From: Paragonimus skrjabini miyazakii | Taxonomy: Eukaryota > Platyhelminthes > Trematoda > Plagiorchiida > Troglotrematidae | DNA: 64,000 nucleotides | Direction: 5' to 3' | Assembly (NCBI GenBank): GCA_014338405.1 | Contig: JTDE01000134.1 | Span: 263,266 to 327,265, forward strand | Shown: one piece after another, positions 10,969 to 22,563 of the stretch | How the letters are laid out: each line of letters opens with the position of its first letter | Position numbering within the stretch: the stretch's first letter is position 1 | Translations under genes and position numbers: made by a program | The notes under the pieces: generated by a model | What the model saw: the letters and a program-made list of their open reading frames with translations, nothing else | What the model was told of the DNA's origin: nothing | Databases searched by the model: none

Positions 10969-12215
10969 TCACGCATTACGGAGTGCATTATCAAAAATCA
11001 CCAGGAGTGACGCACCAGTCGTTAAGGGTTTGCTCATATGACGGTTAGTGGTATACAACCCATGATGCTTATGTTCGAACAAGCTTGGGTGCTTCTTCCT
11101 CTTGTTCTTCTTCAGCAGTGGCAACAGCAGAAGCAGTTGGGACAGCCATAGAGGAAGCTGGCTGAGATGGTGGTGCACAAGTTCATTCTTCAGGTTCATT
11201 CTTCTAACGGCAGCCAGCTGTTTATGAGCTTCCTCTGGGGGTTGAATGTAGATTTCCTCTTTTTTTCAGACATGGAGTGTACATTTTAAAAATTTGTTTC
11301 GAAAATACAGAGGTATATTTTGGTCACAAATAGCAAATACGGGTGAAACGCGGTGAACTAGACTGTTATTCAGCAAACTTGAGTCAGAAGAAGGCGGAAG
11401 GTATTCTAAATTTTTCATCAGTCCTTTGAGAAGACTGTTGAATACACTAAACAGATCTTTGGTGAACAACCATCATCTCGCAACATTCGGTATCAGTCGT
11501 TCGATGGATCAAGACTGAACTTGATGACTTTGTGGGGCACGCCGGAATTGTCAGTCGTAAATATAAAGAACTCAAGGTACGGTACAAACCATGATGAAGT
11601 CAAACGCCTTACACTAATCTGTGCTTTCAGTTCTTCGGGCCAAGCTGACATTAGGACGTGAATCCTCAAACTGATAGGACCGGATCTTGACAAGCTTCTG
11701 TAAAGCGTTACTACCAAGTGCCAGACAGCGTTCAACATTACGCATAGCAATTTGATCGAACAATTCCAATAGAGAACATCGGTACACATGCAGACACTGC
11801 AGCGATACAGATTAAGTTTCGAAACATCAAACAAAATTGAACGATAACCTTTGAAACCTCTCACACGTTATTGACAACGAGGCGACTTGTGCAACATTGT
11901 AAAATCACTTGTCAGTCTGTAGGCTAGGGGAGAGTTCTAATTTTGAAAGGCTGTCTTCAGGTCATAAGGGAGATGGCTTCTCAACCCTTCTCTGAATGGC
12001 AGCCAGAGAAGTTACGTGATTTTCCCGTGGCTAAGATGTGTCACTGTCGCGGTATGCCCTAGTATTGTGGTGACCAATGTGTATGACTTTTGACCAGAAC
12101 GTGTTAAAAAGCAGCCGATTTCTTGTGGATCATGGGTGCAAAGCATCCAGTTCTTCTTGTACGTTTTCTGCATCGCAGGCGTTGCGTAAAACGCGTCAAG
12201 GTTTCGTATCTTCAA
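10969..12215 (-). other. Scattered coding-like fragments on the minus strand
   Basis: Several minus frames are open and protein-like but shifted relative to each other. EEAHKQLAAVRRMNLKNEL comes from the frame open across 10969-11265, and a Ser/Ala-rich stretch with AEEEQEEEAPKL lies at 11069-11182. RNVERCLALGSNALQKLVKI comes from about 11640-11815, and a further open frame lies at 12012-12215. This could be a decayed processed gene or an unknown retroelement. I cannot name it. Confidence 0.3.
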
Positions 12216-12908
12216 TATAAATTACAATAGGAACATTACTTTCAGCTGTGAGGTCGTTCAAGTCAGCTAAAGTTAATAACGGACACATTGTGAAATCGTA
12301 TAACACGCCAGCTGCACACCATTAACCCTAGCTCTATACGTTCGATAAGATAAGTATCGTTGAGGGTGTAAATAAACCACATAAAATAAATTCGAATTAT
12401 TCATTTTGCTTCGCAGGATACTGCGATCTCTTTCCTCAGGAGCTCTGGTGGATACCACAACTACCAAGAGGCGTTTATCGCCAGTTTTCATCCACGAATT
12501 GGCTAAATCCGGCATATTGATTGTATAACAACGACCACTTTTGAGACCGGTCCCGAAAGTGATTTATTGTATAAGTAAATCCTAACGAAATCGTTCACTA
12601 TGTTTTCCACTGCTTTCGTCACAATTGGTAGTAGAGTAATCGATATGAGAATGCCATCGTTTGTTCTATCCCCGGCCTTGTGGATGAGAGAGATGACGTC
12701 ATATTTGCATGTAGTACTACTGGGATTACGTGTTGGTATAAACGATCTCGCTAAGCGCTTTCGCCAAATCCTCTACACATTATTTCGGCCTAAGTAGAAA
12801 TGGAAGTATATCAAGCCCCTGTACGTAGCAAGAGTAGCTTGGAGCGTACGTTGGCCGGGTGAAATTGGAAGATTAACCCAATGAACAAGTAAGAATGAAA
12901 ATCGTAGT

Positions 12909-13320
12909 AAAGTATTCTACTACTGGCCAAGGCAATTGAAGTGATTGAACAAAGTTTTTCTGTCCACACAAGGTTGGATTACGTAATCGAATGGCAATAG
13001 CCTCGGCAGTGGCCAACATTCGCTGGCGAACACGTTTTGACCTGTTCAGTGGGACCCTGTAGATAACAGTGAACGATCGATCTATGTTGACCTGATCGTT
13101 CACTGTTATCTACAGGGTCCCACTGAACAGGTCAAAACTTGTTCGCCAGCGAATGTTGGCCACTGCCGAGGCTATTGCCATTCGATTACGTAATCCAACC
13201 TTGTGTGGACAGAAAAACTTTGTTCAATCACTTCAATTGCCTTGGCCAGTAGCTGACTCACCCGATCGATACGTGGGCAGTTAACATCCAATCGGCGTCC
13301 AATAACACAAAGTATTCTAC
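12909..13320. mobile_element. Palindromic Penelope-like insertion P2
   Basis: The arms 12920-13078 and 13094-13252 (159 nt each) are reverse complements with a single mismatch that I can find, around a 15-nt centre. Each arm encodes the Penelope-like C-terminal tail (FTVIYRVPLN, then MLATAEAIAIRLRNPTLC, then LQLPWP), pointing away from the centre. The 12-nt sequence aaagtattctac flanks it at 12909-12920 and 13309-13320, as a target-site duplication would. The near-perfect arms suggest a young event, unlike the other decayed copies here. An assembly fold-back artefact is the main alternative. Confidence 0.75.
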
Positions 13321-13889
13321 CTCAACAGCGTCGTTGTAAACAGATGTATAATGAGCACATGTTATCTCTGTCGTTTCGGAATTAAAAGTTGAGAATCCTG
13401 AAGGTTTCCTGAGAGTGGTATAGCCACCTTTGACTTCTCAGGAAAGCCAGGTTCCAAAAGCGAATCTTGAGAAAGTTATCAGTGGATCTCGCAAATGATA
13501 ATCAGTGAGTCCCAAGGCTACCGTGCAGTGATTGCTTCAACATTTTTATGGCAAATGTGAAGCACTACCTCTTTTCAGGTGAACCACATTCCACAGAGTC
13601 CGGTTCTGTTTTATTGAACGTTTAATTTGAGGTTTAGACTAAGACAACTCATAGACGAAGCGTGAAGTGTGGAGTGGGACGGACTTGATGATCGTATTGA
13701 GCAGATATGACACGAAATGGTTTAGATGTTCATCATCTGTACTACGGTGGACAAATTATAGCCAGTTGGCTTAAAATAAGTGTTCCAGTTTGTTTCGGAG
13801 GTCAAGTGATCTACATTTGCTCCGAGCCGGCATTGAATGACGATTATTAGGGACATTATACATTAGGCGAAGGATAACTGTGGTGTGGC

Positions 13890-14145
13890 TGCTTGCACTT
13901 AAAGACGCACCAGTCATGTGGGGTTCGGTGGTTAACACATTGTTCAATCAGGACTGTCTACGATCTTCTGTTCACATTTCGGATTGTTGGACTTAATCAG
14001 CGAGTCCCACTTCCTGCAGGAGATTGTATGTTGCAGCTGAATTGTCGGAAGATATTACTTACCGGTCCTACGTGCGGGAGGCTGGGGTCATCTAAAAAGA
14101 TGGCCCGACATCTTTGGGTTGTGCATCCTTTCGTCCTCTTCTGAG
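13890..14145 (+). other. Degenerate zinc-finger-like retroelement fragment
   Basis: One frame reads PTCGRLGSSKKMARHLWVVH near 14070-14130. It resembles the C2H2 fingers at the N-terminus of some retroelement proteins, with one expected cysteine apparently replaced. It is short, and no reverse transcriptase follows before 14600. Confidence 0.3.
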
Positions 14146-14821
14146 GTTATGGATGGGGCAGAATAAATGACGCCAGTGATTATGTGTAGTGAGCGAGGCA
14201 TACCGGCTGTTATTCACGAGGGTTCGTCTAGTGACAGTGATGGTGGACATCTAATTATGACTGCGCGTCATTCAGTACGTCTCCCTTCTGCTGACCAACC
14301 ATATCTATCCCAGGCGGAAATACCAAGCGTTAGCCATCACACATACAGGTTTAATCTTTTTGAGTCGGCTGACTGTCGTAGTTCTTGTGCACTGTTCATT
14401 AGCTGAAGAGCGTCGGCGATCATACAGAACCAGAAAGATGGCTGTATCCGTTTATCTTCAATTGTGAAGGGGGTACTTCCTGAAATAGACTGACCCTTTT
14501 TAGACCGGATGTGTCACCCGTTTACCGTATGGGGGTCAGTGGCCACTGGGAGCTTCCGAGATCCTTGTCATCTTGAACACGCTTGCAGTCCTGTGAGGCA
14601 TATCATTGATAGGCATTCCATTTCAGACCTTGGCTTATCTGAATGAAATCGGAGCTCTGGTAGAAAGTCGTGTATGGACGGACACCATTCTTGAAGTACA
14701 GTGGATTGCTTTTATTTTTTAGGAGGAGGATTTGAAATAGTTTAGGAGCTGAGATTTATCTCATATGTGTTTGATCCGTAAGGCGTTAATGAGACCAAAC
14801 TCGGTATCTGTCTACTTTCAG

Positions 14822-14851
14822 GTTTAGTTTGGTTTAAACAAACTTCCACTG
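14822..14851 (+). CDS. Candidate 30-nt micro-exon
   Basis: The strong acceptor tctgtctactttcag and the donor actg|gttagt enclose LVWFKQTST in phase 1-1. Two nearby good acceptors (14611 and 14722) do not open into a phase-1 exon. Confidence 0.35.
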
Positions 14852-15509
14852 GTTAGTTTCGTGCTTGTAACCAAGTAGCCTGTCTACATCTTTCAACTCC
14901 CATACGCTTTGTATTCCTTAAAGCAATCTTATGCAATGCATTATCAGCTTGTCGGGAAATGGAAGAACAGTTTGTGTAGCAACACGACGAATGACCATGA
15001 ACATTGCGGATTATGAAAGGTATATTAACCCAAGGCTGCAGCAGCGGCCACTTAGTTTTTATCAAACAGGTCAACTGTTTATAATGTTACGATTATTTGC
15101 ATCATAGCACAATAATGTCATAGGACACGGCATTTTTAGATGAACACGGGCAAACCAACAATTGACAGACGAAGGATTAATTGGTTTGTTTAGTTGCTTA
15201 ACTGGCTCGATCATTAACAAAATAATCCGGCATTACCACTCTGGTAACTAAATCAAACTCTGTCAGGCTGGTTAACTGTCTGACGCGATAACCACATGTT
15301 TGAAGAAATGCTGAAGCTATTTTACAAGAAATGCTGAACCCTAAGAACATATTTCAAGCGTAAAGCTTCACTTGTATTATATAAAAATCATACAATGAAA
15401 GTGGTTTTTGTATGGCCAATCAAAACAGTCGTCTATTACTACTATGACATTAACGTTTTATGTAATCCGTGAGATGCATGAAACTCATTGTCTCTTTGAA
15501 TGACTTCAG

Positions 15510-15557
15510 CGGTATCCGAAGATATTAGTCTAGCTCTATTGGATGAAAGAATTCCAG
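15510..15557 (+). CDS. Putative phase-1 exon E4 (48 nt)
   Basis: The acceptor is ttgaatgacttcag and the donor ccag|gtatgt. It reads VSEDISLALLDERIP, with a split codon at each end. Symmetric phase 1. Confidence 0.55.
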
Positions 15558-15919
15558 GTATGTCATCACAGTAATTTGGATTACACGTCAGTAATCTGTT
15601 CACTACCCGTCAAAAAATGTCTTATCACACTTTCCGATAAGATTGCCAACAAAAGACACAGCTTAACACGATAAATGCTCATCATGTGATAACTTGCTTG
15701 TTGCTATCAATAATCATCATAACACTTATTAAGTAAAACTGAAATGGGTTTATAGAAAATGGTATTAGTCGTGGAAACCGCGTGGATGATAGTCTAACCG
15801 GTTGGTATTTGGATATTTCATGTGTGTGTACTGTGTTTATACAAGGACGTGATGGGCACGTGAAAGCATGTTAATTAATATATTGAGTGAATAGGGTTCA
15901 GACGTTTTAATTAGAGTTG

Positions 15920-16265
15920 GGACTTATTGTTTACACGAATTTCTTTCTGGTGCACAGCTAAACGTTGTAGAGTCTACTTACAGTCGCCTATGCCATTGAT
16001 AACTGTCTCGCCCTAACAACTCATGACTGGACACTAGGTGCTTTGCAGGTAATTTTGAAGGCTATGTTGATCGTCATTTTATGATTCAAGTCAACCAAAT
16101 GCAATGCGATGCTTATCGGTATCGGTTTATTCAGGCCAGTACTGGACCATTTCGGAAGGTGATCCTGAACCTTGTTGATTATTGCGAAGTCTTGGGGATA
16201 GCAGATTAGAGAATAAATACGCAGTAACAAACATTTCGAGATACTGTTGTTAAGAGGTGACATTC
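15920..16265 (-). mobile_element. Penelope-like remnant P3
   Basis: Minus-strand reading gives DHLPKWSSTGLNKPI, then SIALHLVDLNHKM, then INIAFKI, then decayed versions of the tail ending near 15930. These are the segments between the GIY-YIG nuclease and the C-terminus of the same lineage as P1, P2, P5, P6 and P7. Stops are present, so it is inactive. It lies in the E4-E5 intron. Confidence 0.7.
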
Positions 16266-16545
16266 ATATTGACCATCTCATAAACGGAACGACCATCCGT
16301 ATGGCGTGGTAGATCATGACTATTGTATTTACCAAACTATGATAGGTCATTTCACTAGCTGCATCAAACGATGGAGCAAGTGTAATCATGATTATGCTAT
16401 CCTGAGCGCAATCAAGGCAAATTATGCTATCCTGATCAATATTCTAAATTACATTTGATGTATAATCCACTCTTTACGAAATAGCTTCACCTACTGAAGC
16501 GGTTATATCGACATTACCCGGATCTGCTCCCTAATACCGTTTTAG

Positions 16546-16596
16546 CTGGAACCACGGTCATACAACTACTCCAAGAAGCGGGATCAACACTGATCA
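16546..16596 (+). CDS. Putative phase-1 exon E5 (51 nt)
   Basis: Upstream is a good branch-site-like ccctaatac and the acceptor ccgttttag. The donor is atca|gtgagt. It reads GTTVIQLLQEAGSTLI in phase 1. The frame is also open upstream to about 16485, so a longer exon cannot be excluded. Confidence 0.6.
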
Positions 16597-16989
16597 GTGA
16601 GTCATGCTGTCAAGTTTGTGCTTTAATGTTTGTTACTGAACGTGATTTCTTTTAATTAAGAGCATGGCTGCTTTTTGGTAAATTTTGTTTGATCCCAATC
16701 CCTCCTATCAATCTGAACTGGCCATGTTACAGAAAACAGTTAGGCTGATTTCTACTTCGAGCATGAGATAAAAACTCGACTGTATAGTGTAGTCATTAAT
16801 ATAAATTTTCATAAAAGCGTGATTTCGTAAGATGATCGAAGTCAATCTGATTATAGTTCGTTCTCGCCTGGTTTGTGGCTGTGCACCAATCTGCACCTAA
16901 TTTATTCTGATCCTGTTGTGTCACCATTTAAGAAGTTTTTCAAATATGCCTTCTCTTTTCCATTCATTCTTTGATGATTTGGCTCTCAG

Positions 16990-17049
16990 AGCGTGATATG
17001 CTTGCGCCTGCGAAACTATTGGTTCGTTTGATGAACAAACACACATTAT
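16990..17049 (+). CDS. Putative phase-1 exon E6 (60 nt)
   Basis: The acceptor is tttggctctcag and the donor ttat|gtaagt. It reads RDMLAPAKLLVRLMNKHTL in phase 1. Strong splice sites. The split last codon starts with T but joins the next exon as TAT, not a stop. Confidence 0.6.
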
Positions 17050-17488
17050 GTAAGTTAGCGTTTTTTTTGTGTACCTGTTGTTGTCGTAAAAATGTTGCCC
17101 TACTGTTCTCAACCGCATCACAAACATGTTGCTAACATAGAAGAAGAAAAAGGCCACTTTGTGTTCAAGTTGCTATTTGGTGAACTTTAGACAGTGTGAA
17201 CAGTATCAAAAACTTTTTCGAATGTTCTTCCTATCAAAGAATAAGCCTTGGTCATTAGAGCTACCCGTTACCGCACTATGAACTGGGTAGTTTAACCAAA
17301 TCTCTTCACGCACAAACAAATAAACTGATAGAAAGGAACATATCAAAGAATTGTTGTAGGTCTAACATGAGTGTGAGTTTTCCTGTTGTAATCGTCCTTC
17401 CTGACAGATTTTAGTTCGTAATTGCCTCCTATAGTACGTGATCAGCTTGATACCACCAAATACAACTACCTCATATAGATTTTATCAG

Positions 17489-17599
17489 ATAATCGTCCAA
17501 CAGGTGTAGTTCGTGCTACCGAACTGGAATCTAGAATCAACTTCAAATCATACAACCTCCCGCTTGTGTTGCTTAATCGACTATTTAATCCCGAGCAAG
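17489..17599 (+). CDS. Putative phase-1 exon E7 (111 nt)
   Basis: The acceptor is gattttatcag. It reads NRPTGVVRATELES and ends LPLVLLNRLFNPEQ before the donor caag|gttgtc, which is only fair. A 15-nt version ending at g|gtgtag (17503) would also be in phase. The protein-like remainder favours the longer form. Confidence 0.5.
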
Positions 17600-17809
17600 G
17601 TTGTCAAGAGGGAATGAATACTTACACGTGCATGTCTGCATCATGTTTGTGTACGCACCAACATGTAGCGTTCGGCTTACGCGCTTCGGTCAGTTTGCCC
17701 ACATTGGAAAGTGTGTGAGTGCACCCGTGTTCTGTAAGCCCGAGGATTGTCATTGTTGACTGACACACATGAGCAATTGCGAGAAGCTGGTGACAACAGT
17801 AATGCACAT

Positions 17810-17965
17810 GTAATCGGTTGGTCCCAGTGACCAGTGAAGTGGTGGACGGCTGTTCCGACCTAGTTGGGTCTCATCAGCACGCCGGAGAATCGAACCCACG
17901 ACCCATGAATAAGTGGCAGATTGTATTCCGATCACCTATCCACTAGACCACGGTCACCGAGGTTA
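17810..17965 (-). mobile_element. tRNA-derived SINE-B
   Basis: On the minus strand a tRNA-like A box (tggtctagtggatagg, 17935-17950) is followed by a B box (ggttcgattct, within 17884-17897). The tail begins with a ggtcccagtgacc block, and a similar block lies inverted near 18086-18105. The head resembles an Asp/Glu/Gly-type tRNA. The mature tRNA fold is not preserved, so this is a SINE rather than a tRNA gene. Confidence 0.65.
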
Positions 17966-17981
17966 CAGGAAAGTATGTGAA

Positions 17982-18239
17982 CTGGTTTCCTTAGCCATTG
18001 CACTTCCGTTTGTTCATAGGCTGAAGTCGATCAGCCGTTTTGTGGTTGGCCTGCAAACAAGCAACTCGAAACAGCAGTCCACTACTTCGCTGGGGGTCAC
18101 TGGGACCAACCGTTTGCAAAATAACCTCTCAACCAATTCTAGGGTTGTGGTGAATGCTTGCTTGTTTGCAGGCCAACCATAAAAACGGCTGATCGATTTC
18201 ATCCTGTGAGCAAAAGGAAGCGCAACGGCTGAGGAAACT
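17982..18239. repeat. Imperfect inverted repeat (hairpin, arms of about 80 nt)
   Basis: The arms 17982-18062 and 18159-18239 are complementary apart from several mismatches. Shared blocks include gatcagccgttttgtgg and ggcctgcaaacaagca. They explain the mirror-image open frames on both strands. The hairpin adjoins SINE-B and contains an inverted piece of its tail, so it is probably two opposed SINE-B-related insertions. Confidence 0.7.
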
Positions 18240-20513
18240 ACGTAATGCACATGGTCTATATACTGTAGAATGCTTTCAGCGGGCATCGTGTTCCCATGAC
18301 GTTTTTCACTTTTGACTTGTACATTAAAAATGGTCCTTATGAATGGCATTCGGCCGACTGAGGTTCAGGGTGTGTGGACGTATTATCAAAGTGTTGAACT
18401 GTATGAACACTCAAGCGGACCGAATGCGAAGATGCGGTGGCATGGTATTAAGCAATTGAAAAGCGAAGATTACTGCGTTGGTCAAGTAAACTGGAAGTTA
18501 GCAGGTTACTTTTCAGTTCAGAAAAAATGTATGTTGTGGGAAATATCCCAAAGTTAATGGTTGATCAGCTATTTTGTATGCATAAGTTTAGTCTTACAGG
18601 TTAGGATGGTGAGTATTTAGTTCGTAGACAACAATGCCTCGTTGAAATTTGAAACAAACATCAGGTTGGTGAAATTGGAGTGAAAATACTTGTTAATCAT
18701 TGGGGTGTGATTATTCTCTATCAAGCGTTCCAAACAATGATTGTTAGCTAACGAAGTTAACTGATGTATCGTGTTTTCAGTGAATCCGTTGGCTAATGAA
18801 GTCCGTTTCCGCAGGTGGACGGAAGGAAGATAGTTGTACATAATGATGGATCATGTTAGCGAGCTGACAAAAGTGCGGTTTGTTCGCTTGTAAAAGAAAG
18901 TGATCGAATGAACTGTTTGGAGCGTAGGTGAAGGGCACAATGTGATTGAAGTGCAGGAATAAAAACAAACACTTCGAGATTAAAATATCGAATAGATGAC
19001 ACATTGTAGAGTGACGATTTACTCCAGCCGGGTGTGTACGGATGTCAGTTGATGCCAGATAATCTACGTGATAAGCAGCGAAACAAAACTTTGACTGTGA
19101 TGACAAACTGACAGACCGCAACAAGATGAGATCATTGAAATCACAGCAAGCTGTGGAATGATGAATTGCTCAAAACGCAGTTGCTGTAGGCGCAAACAAC
19201 AGAGTAAGAAAACAAACGCAGTGAAGTACTGGTGCACCAACGTTGAGTTAGGCATGAGTCTCATTTAATCCTGTGATTTGGCGAAGTGTTTGTAGGAAAT
19301 GTAGTAGTGTACGTTCAAAATAATATTTTGCCTACGACCAGCTTGCAGTATGAGGCTTCGCCTAGATTAAGTATCACTTTATTGACAGTTGTTTTTTGTT
19401 GAACGTACCTGTTTTTTTCGAAATCTGGATTAAATTGTGAGTTTTATGATATTCATAATTGCTTTATACATGAAGTAAACCACTCAGCGCTGTATAACAG
19501 AAGGTAAACAATGATATGTTTTCATCGTAAAACTGATGACACTGTTATGAAGCTCACATTTATTGAATCAGTTGGTAACCTGAAGATCTGTCTTTGTGAG
19601 GTCGGGAGCATGATGAGATAAACCGCCTCATAAACATAAACTTGTTGGTTTTCATCACTGAAGTATTGAGCCAGTTGCCTCCTGAGGTGTTATATGAGTG
19701 CAATACTGGATTCGTTAGTTTAAATCGACCAGCAAACGCGTCATTCTCACCCACTAGGCTAAGCGTCTCTCTAGTACAGCAGTCGGTCGAAGATGTCGAC
19801 AAATACCAGATGACAGCAAAGCGTTGAACTGTCGAAACAAAATGGATGGTTTCAAGATTGAGAGAAAATATCGTAATTATTTATTTCCAGTGTAATCTGG
19901 GGTCAAAAGAAATATCCAAGAAAAAACTGGAAAGAATGCGGAATGAGGTTCTAGTGAATAAAACCACATCGAGCAAAAGTGTGTCAAACTGCTTTGTACA
20001 TAACAACAGAATGCGTAAATTATAAGAGAAGTCAGCGTAACTACGGAATATGCATGAGGACTCAAGTACTCGTTTCTACCGCAATAAAAACGAATGACTC
20101 ATGTTTCTGACTAGGTCCACGACGGTAGAGACACCAGGTGTTGGTTAGTGGAAATATGGATAATCGTTAGTTTTTCAACGGTCGTTTAAAAATTAAAATA
20201 AATACAAGTCCTCTAGTTTTTGAATTTTCTGACAACTAACGAACTTACTTTTATTGCGTCTGCAAATCAATTGTGTTGCTTTCTATAAGATTTAGGTAAA
20301 TTGAAAAATATTTCGGCATAAAAGATGTTGATATAAAATATGTGAGAGTACAGTCGAGAAGGAAACTGTTTAATTTTATGGATGGTTGATGTTGTACGAC
20401 AAAGTCATTGATAACATTGTTATTAAATTGATCATGCTATGAAAGTACAATTCTATTAACTAACATACCAGCTGACATCGACTAAGTAATGAGTTAATCC
20501 GTTTTTCTTATAG
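18240..20513. other. Intron sequence with only chance-like ORFs
   Basis: The open frames at 18312-18557 (+), 18777-19124 (-) and 19560-19802 (-) show no domain. A good acceptor at 18780 opens 17 codons but has no phase-matching donor. Confidence 0.35.
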
Positions 20514-20576
20514 ATTTCATGAAAACCGACAGATGGTGCAAGAAGTTCAATTCATTGGCTCAAACATATCTTCAGG
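20514..20576 (+). CDS. Putative phase-1 exon E8 (63 nt)
   Basis: The acceptor is gtttttcttatag and the donor cagg|gtgagg. It reads FMKTDRWCKKFNSLAQTYLQ, with a split D codon before and a split G codon after. Strong sites and the recurrent 63-nt length. Confidence 0.65.
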
Positions 20577-21046
20577 GTGAGGCAACTACCAATTTTTCAC
20601 GTGTATCGGTTAGAGCTCAATTGTACAGTCGGTTGTTTATGCATGCCAATTGTCAATTTATGTAGTGAACACGGTTTATTGTCGTGAAAAGACAAAAAAT
20701 CAATTTCACGATTATAAGTCCGTCCAATTTGACAGCGTCTCTGTCTTTTGATCAGGAGTATGAAGTGATGTAATAGTTGAGCTGCATTCAGGTTGATGTA
20801 GTAGTCACCATCGACCAACAAAGTGTCAACCACCCATTGAACAGCACTGGCAGATCGATTTAATCCAAAAATTTGAAATAATTGCAGTTAGTTTTTACCT
20901 CTTACGAATAAAACTGACGGATTTTTAATAAGATGATACTTTGGTTTTACGTTCAGTGGATTTCACTGACTGATCATCCGGAGGAAGTCTGAAGATATTG
21001 AAAGCTTTGATGAATAGTTGCATTATAAAAAGTGGAGACCATTACC

Positions 21047-21193
21047 ATGAGAAATGAACTAGAAGGAGAAGAAGCAACCCAATCAGGCGGGATATCCATT
21101 AGCGTAGAATTTCATGCATCAGGGGAGAATGAAGATTTTAAAAAATACCATTTACGGGACTGCAAACAGTTCATTGCTATTGCTTGTCGATAA
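21047..21193 (+). CDS. Short ORF of unknown significance (48 aa)
   Basis: Starts at an ATG in good context (ttaccatgag) and reads MRNELEGEEATQSGG and onward to a stop. The acidic, Ser/Gly-rich start looks less random than its surroundings. There is no homology I know and no clear splice sites. Confidence 0.2.
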   Translation: MRNELEGEEATQSGGISISVEFHASGENEDFKKYHLRDCKQFIAIACR

Positions 21194-22500
21194 TTTCAAC
21201 GAGTAGTGCCTTTGACGAAATGCAACAAAGTACAACAAAAAATATAAAATTGAGAATTACATCACTTGAACAAATCATGACTGCTAAGTGAACTACATAC
21301 AGCAGAAATTAAAGTTGGACAATCCTAGCAGGTAGAAATATTACCAACACGAATTGCTTAAGGAACCCAATATCTGCAGTAGACGACCGTATGAAGGTTG
21401 AAATATGATCGGATATAGAATTATTTCTGTACTGGACTTCGATATTGGCGTTTTTGTATGAAAACAAACTGATCAGTCTTATAGTTAAACAATTCCACCT
21501 AAATTATTTTATGTATGAACCAGTTTGGTGTTAAGTGTAAAACATTTAAGCAGAGCGCCTGTAGTATGTATGCGACTCAAAAGACAAGTTGTTGACTACT
21601 GAGTGACCACTATAATGTGGTAAGCTGACCGTCAATGATTCCCGACTGCACCTCATTTCAAAAGTTATGGGACCATTATTCAGACGTGCAAATTGTCATA
21701 ATCGATATCAAAGGATTAACTGTAGGATGCAAGTGTTAAATATTTCAGTAAAATCTGACTTGATCAGTCTACTAGTTAACGTAATTTAGTTCGATAAAGT
21801 TACTAAGTAGTCCGAAGAAACTTTGTGATGAGATTCTAAAAATACATTGTGGTCATGTATCCTTTTACTTCTAAGCAGTAGTAACAAGATTCTTAGGGAA
21901 CAGTCATTATTGATCCATTTCACTGAACATTTTATTAAATCATGTTCTAATATAACATAGTTCACACCAAAATGTTGTCATCTGTCACGTAATGCAAAAC
22001 CGTACATGTAACAGTCTTAACGGAAGTCAAAATACAATGCTAGTCTGAACACAGAGTTGAATGAGTGATCTGTAAACTGCAAAATATATACGGGGGCCAG
22101 TTAGTGAATCAAGCAGTCCTCTAGTGGTTTGTTAGTTCACGAATGATACGAGCGTTTTGTTTGATGTATCGTTCATATTCGGAGACAGCTCTGATTGTTG
22201 CCTTGATGAGAAGACAATTGAAAATTTTTAGCTACGAACATTTGTGTGCACTGACACAGTATGGTGAAAAATACAAGCGGTAATTTCACTGAAGAGCATT
22301 ATAGAAATTCCATAGAGGGAAACCGAATGATATCAAAATGTAGGTCAAATTTGAGTAGTCTGAATTCATGGTACGAATGCTGAACAATCGCCTTCAGACA
22401 TTTGTAATTAACAGTTGAGGTATTCTACAGACTGTTTACAATGCATGTACTGTTGGAGGAATTTTAGTTCATTTTGAAACTATGCTTTTTCATATCACAG

Positions 22501-22563
22501 ACTTGGACGAATTAATTTTGCTGATCGTAGAACATGTGGATTCCATGATTCAGCACGATGCAA
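22501..22563 (+). CDS. Putative phase-1 exon E9 (63 nt)
   Basis: The acceptor is ctttttcatatcacag and the donor gcaa|gtgagc. It reads LDELILLIVEHVDSMIQHDA in phase 1. A further symmetric open segment 22605-22649, just 41 nt downstream, lacks a pyrimidine tract and was not called. Confidence 0.65.

Noticed and set aside
16391..16435. 30-bp repeated unit (attatgctatcctga twice)
   Set aside because: Real but too short and isolated to interpret.
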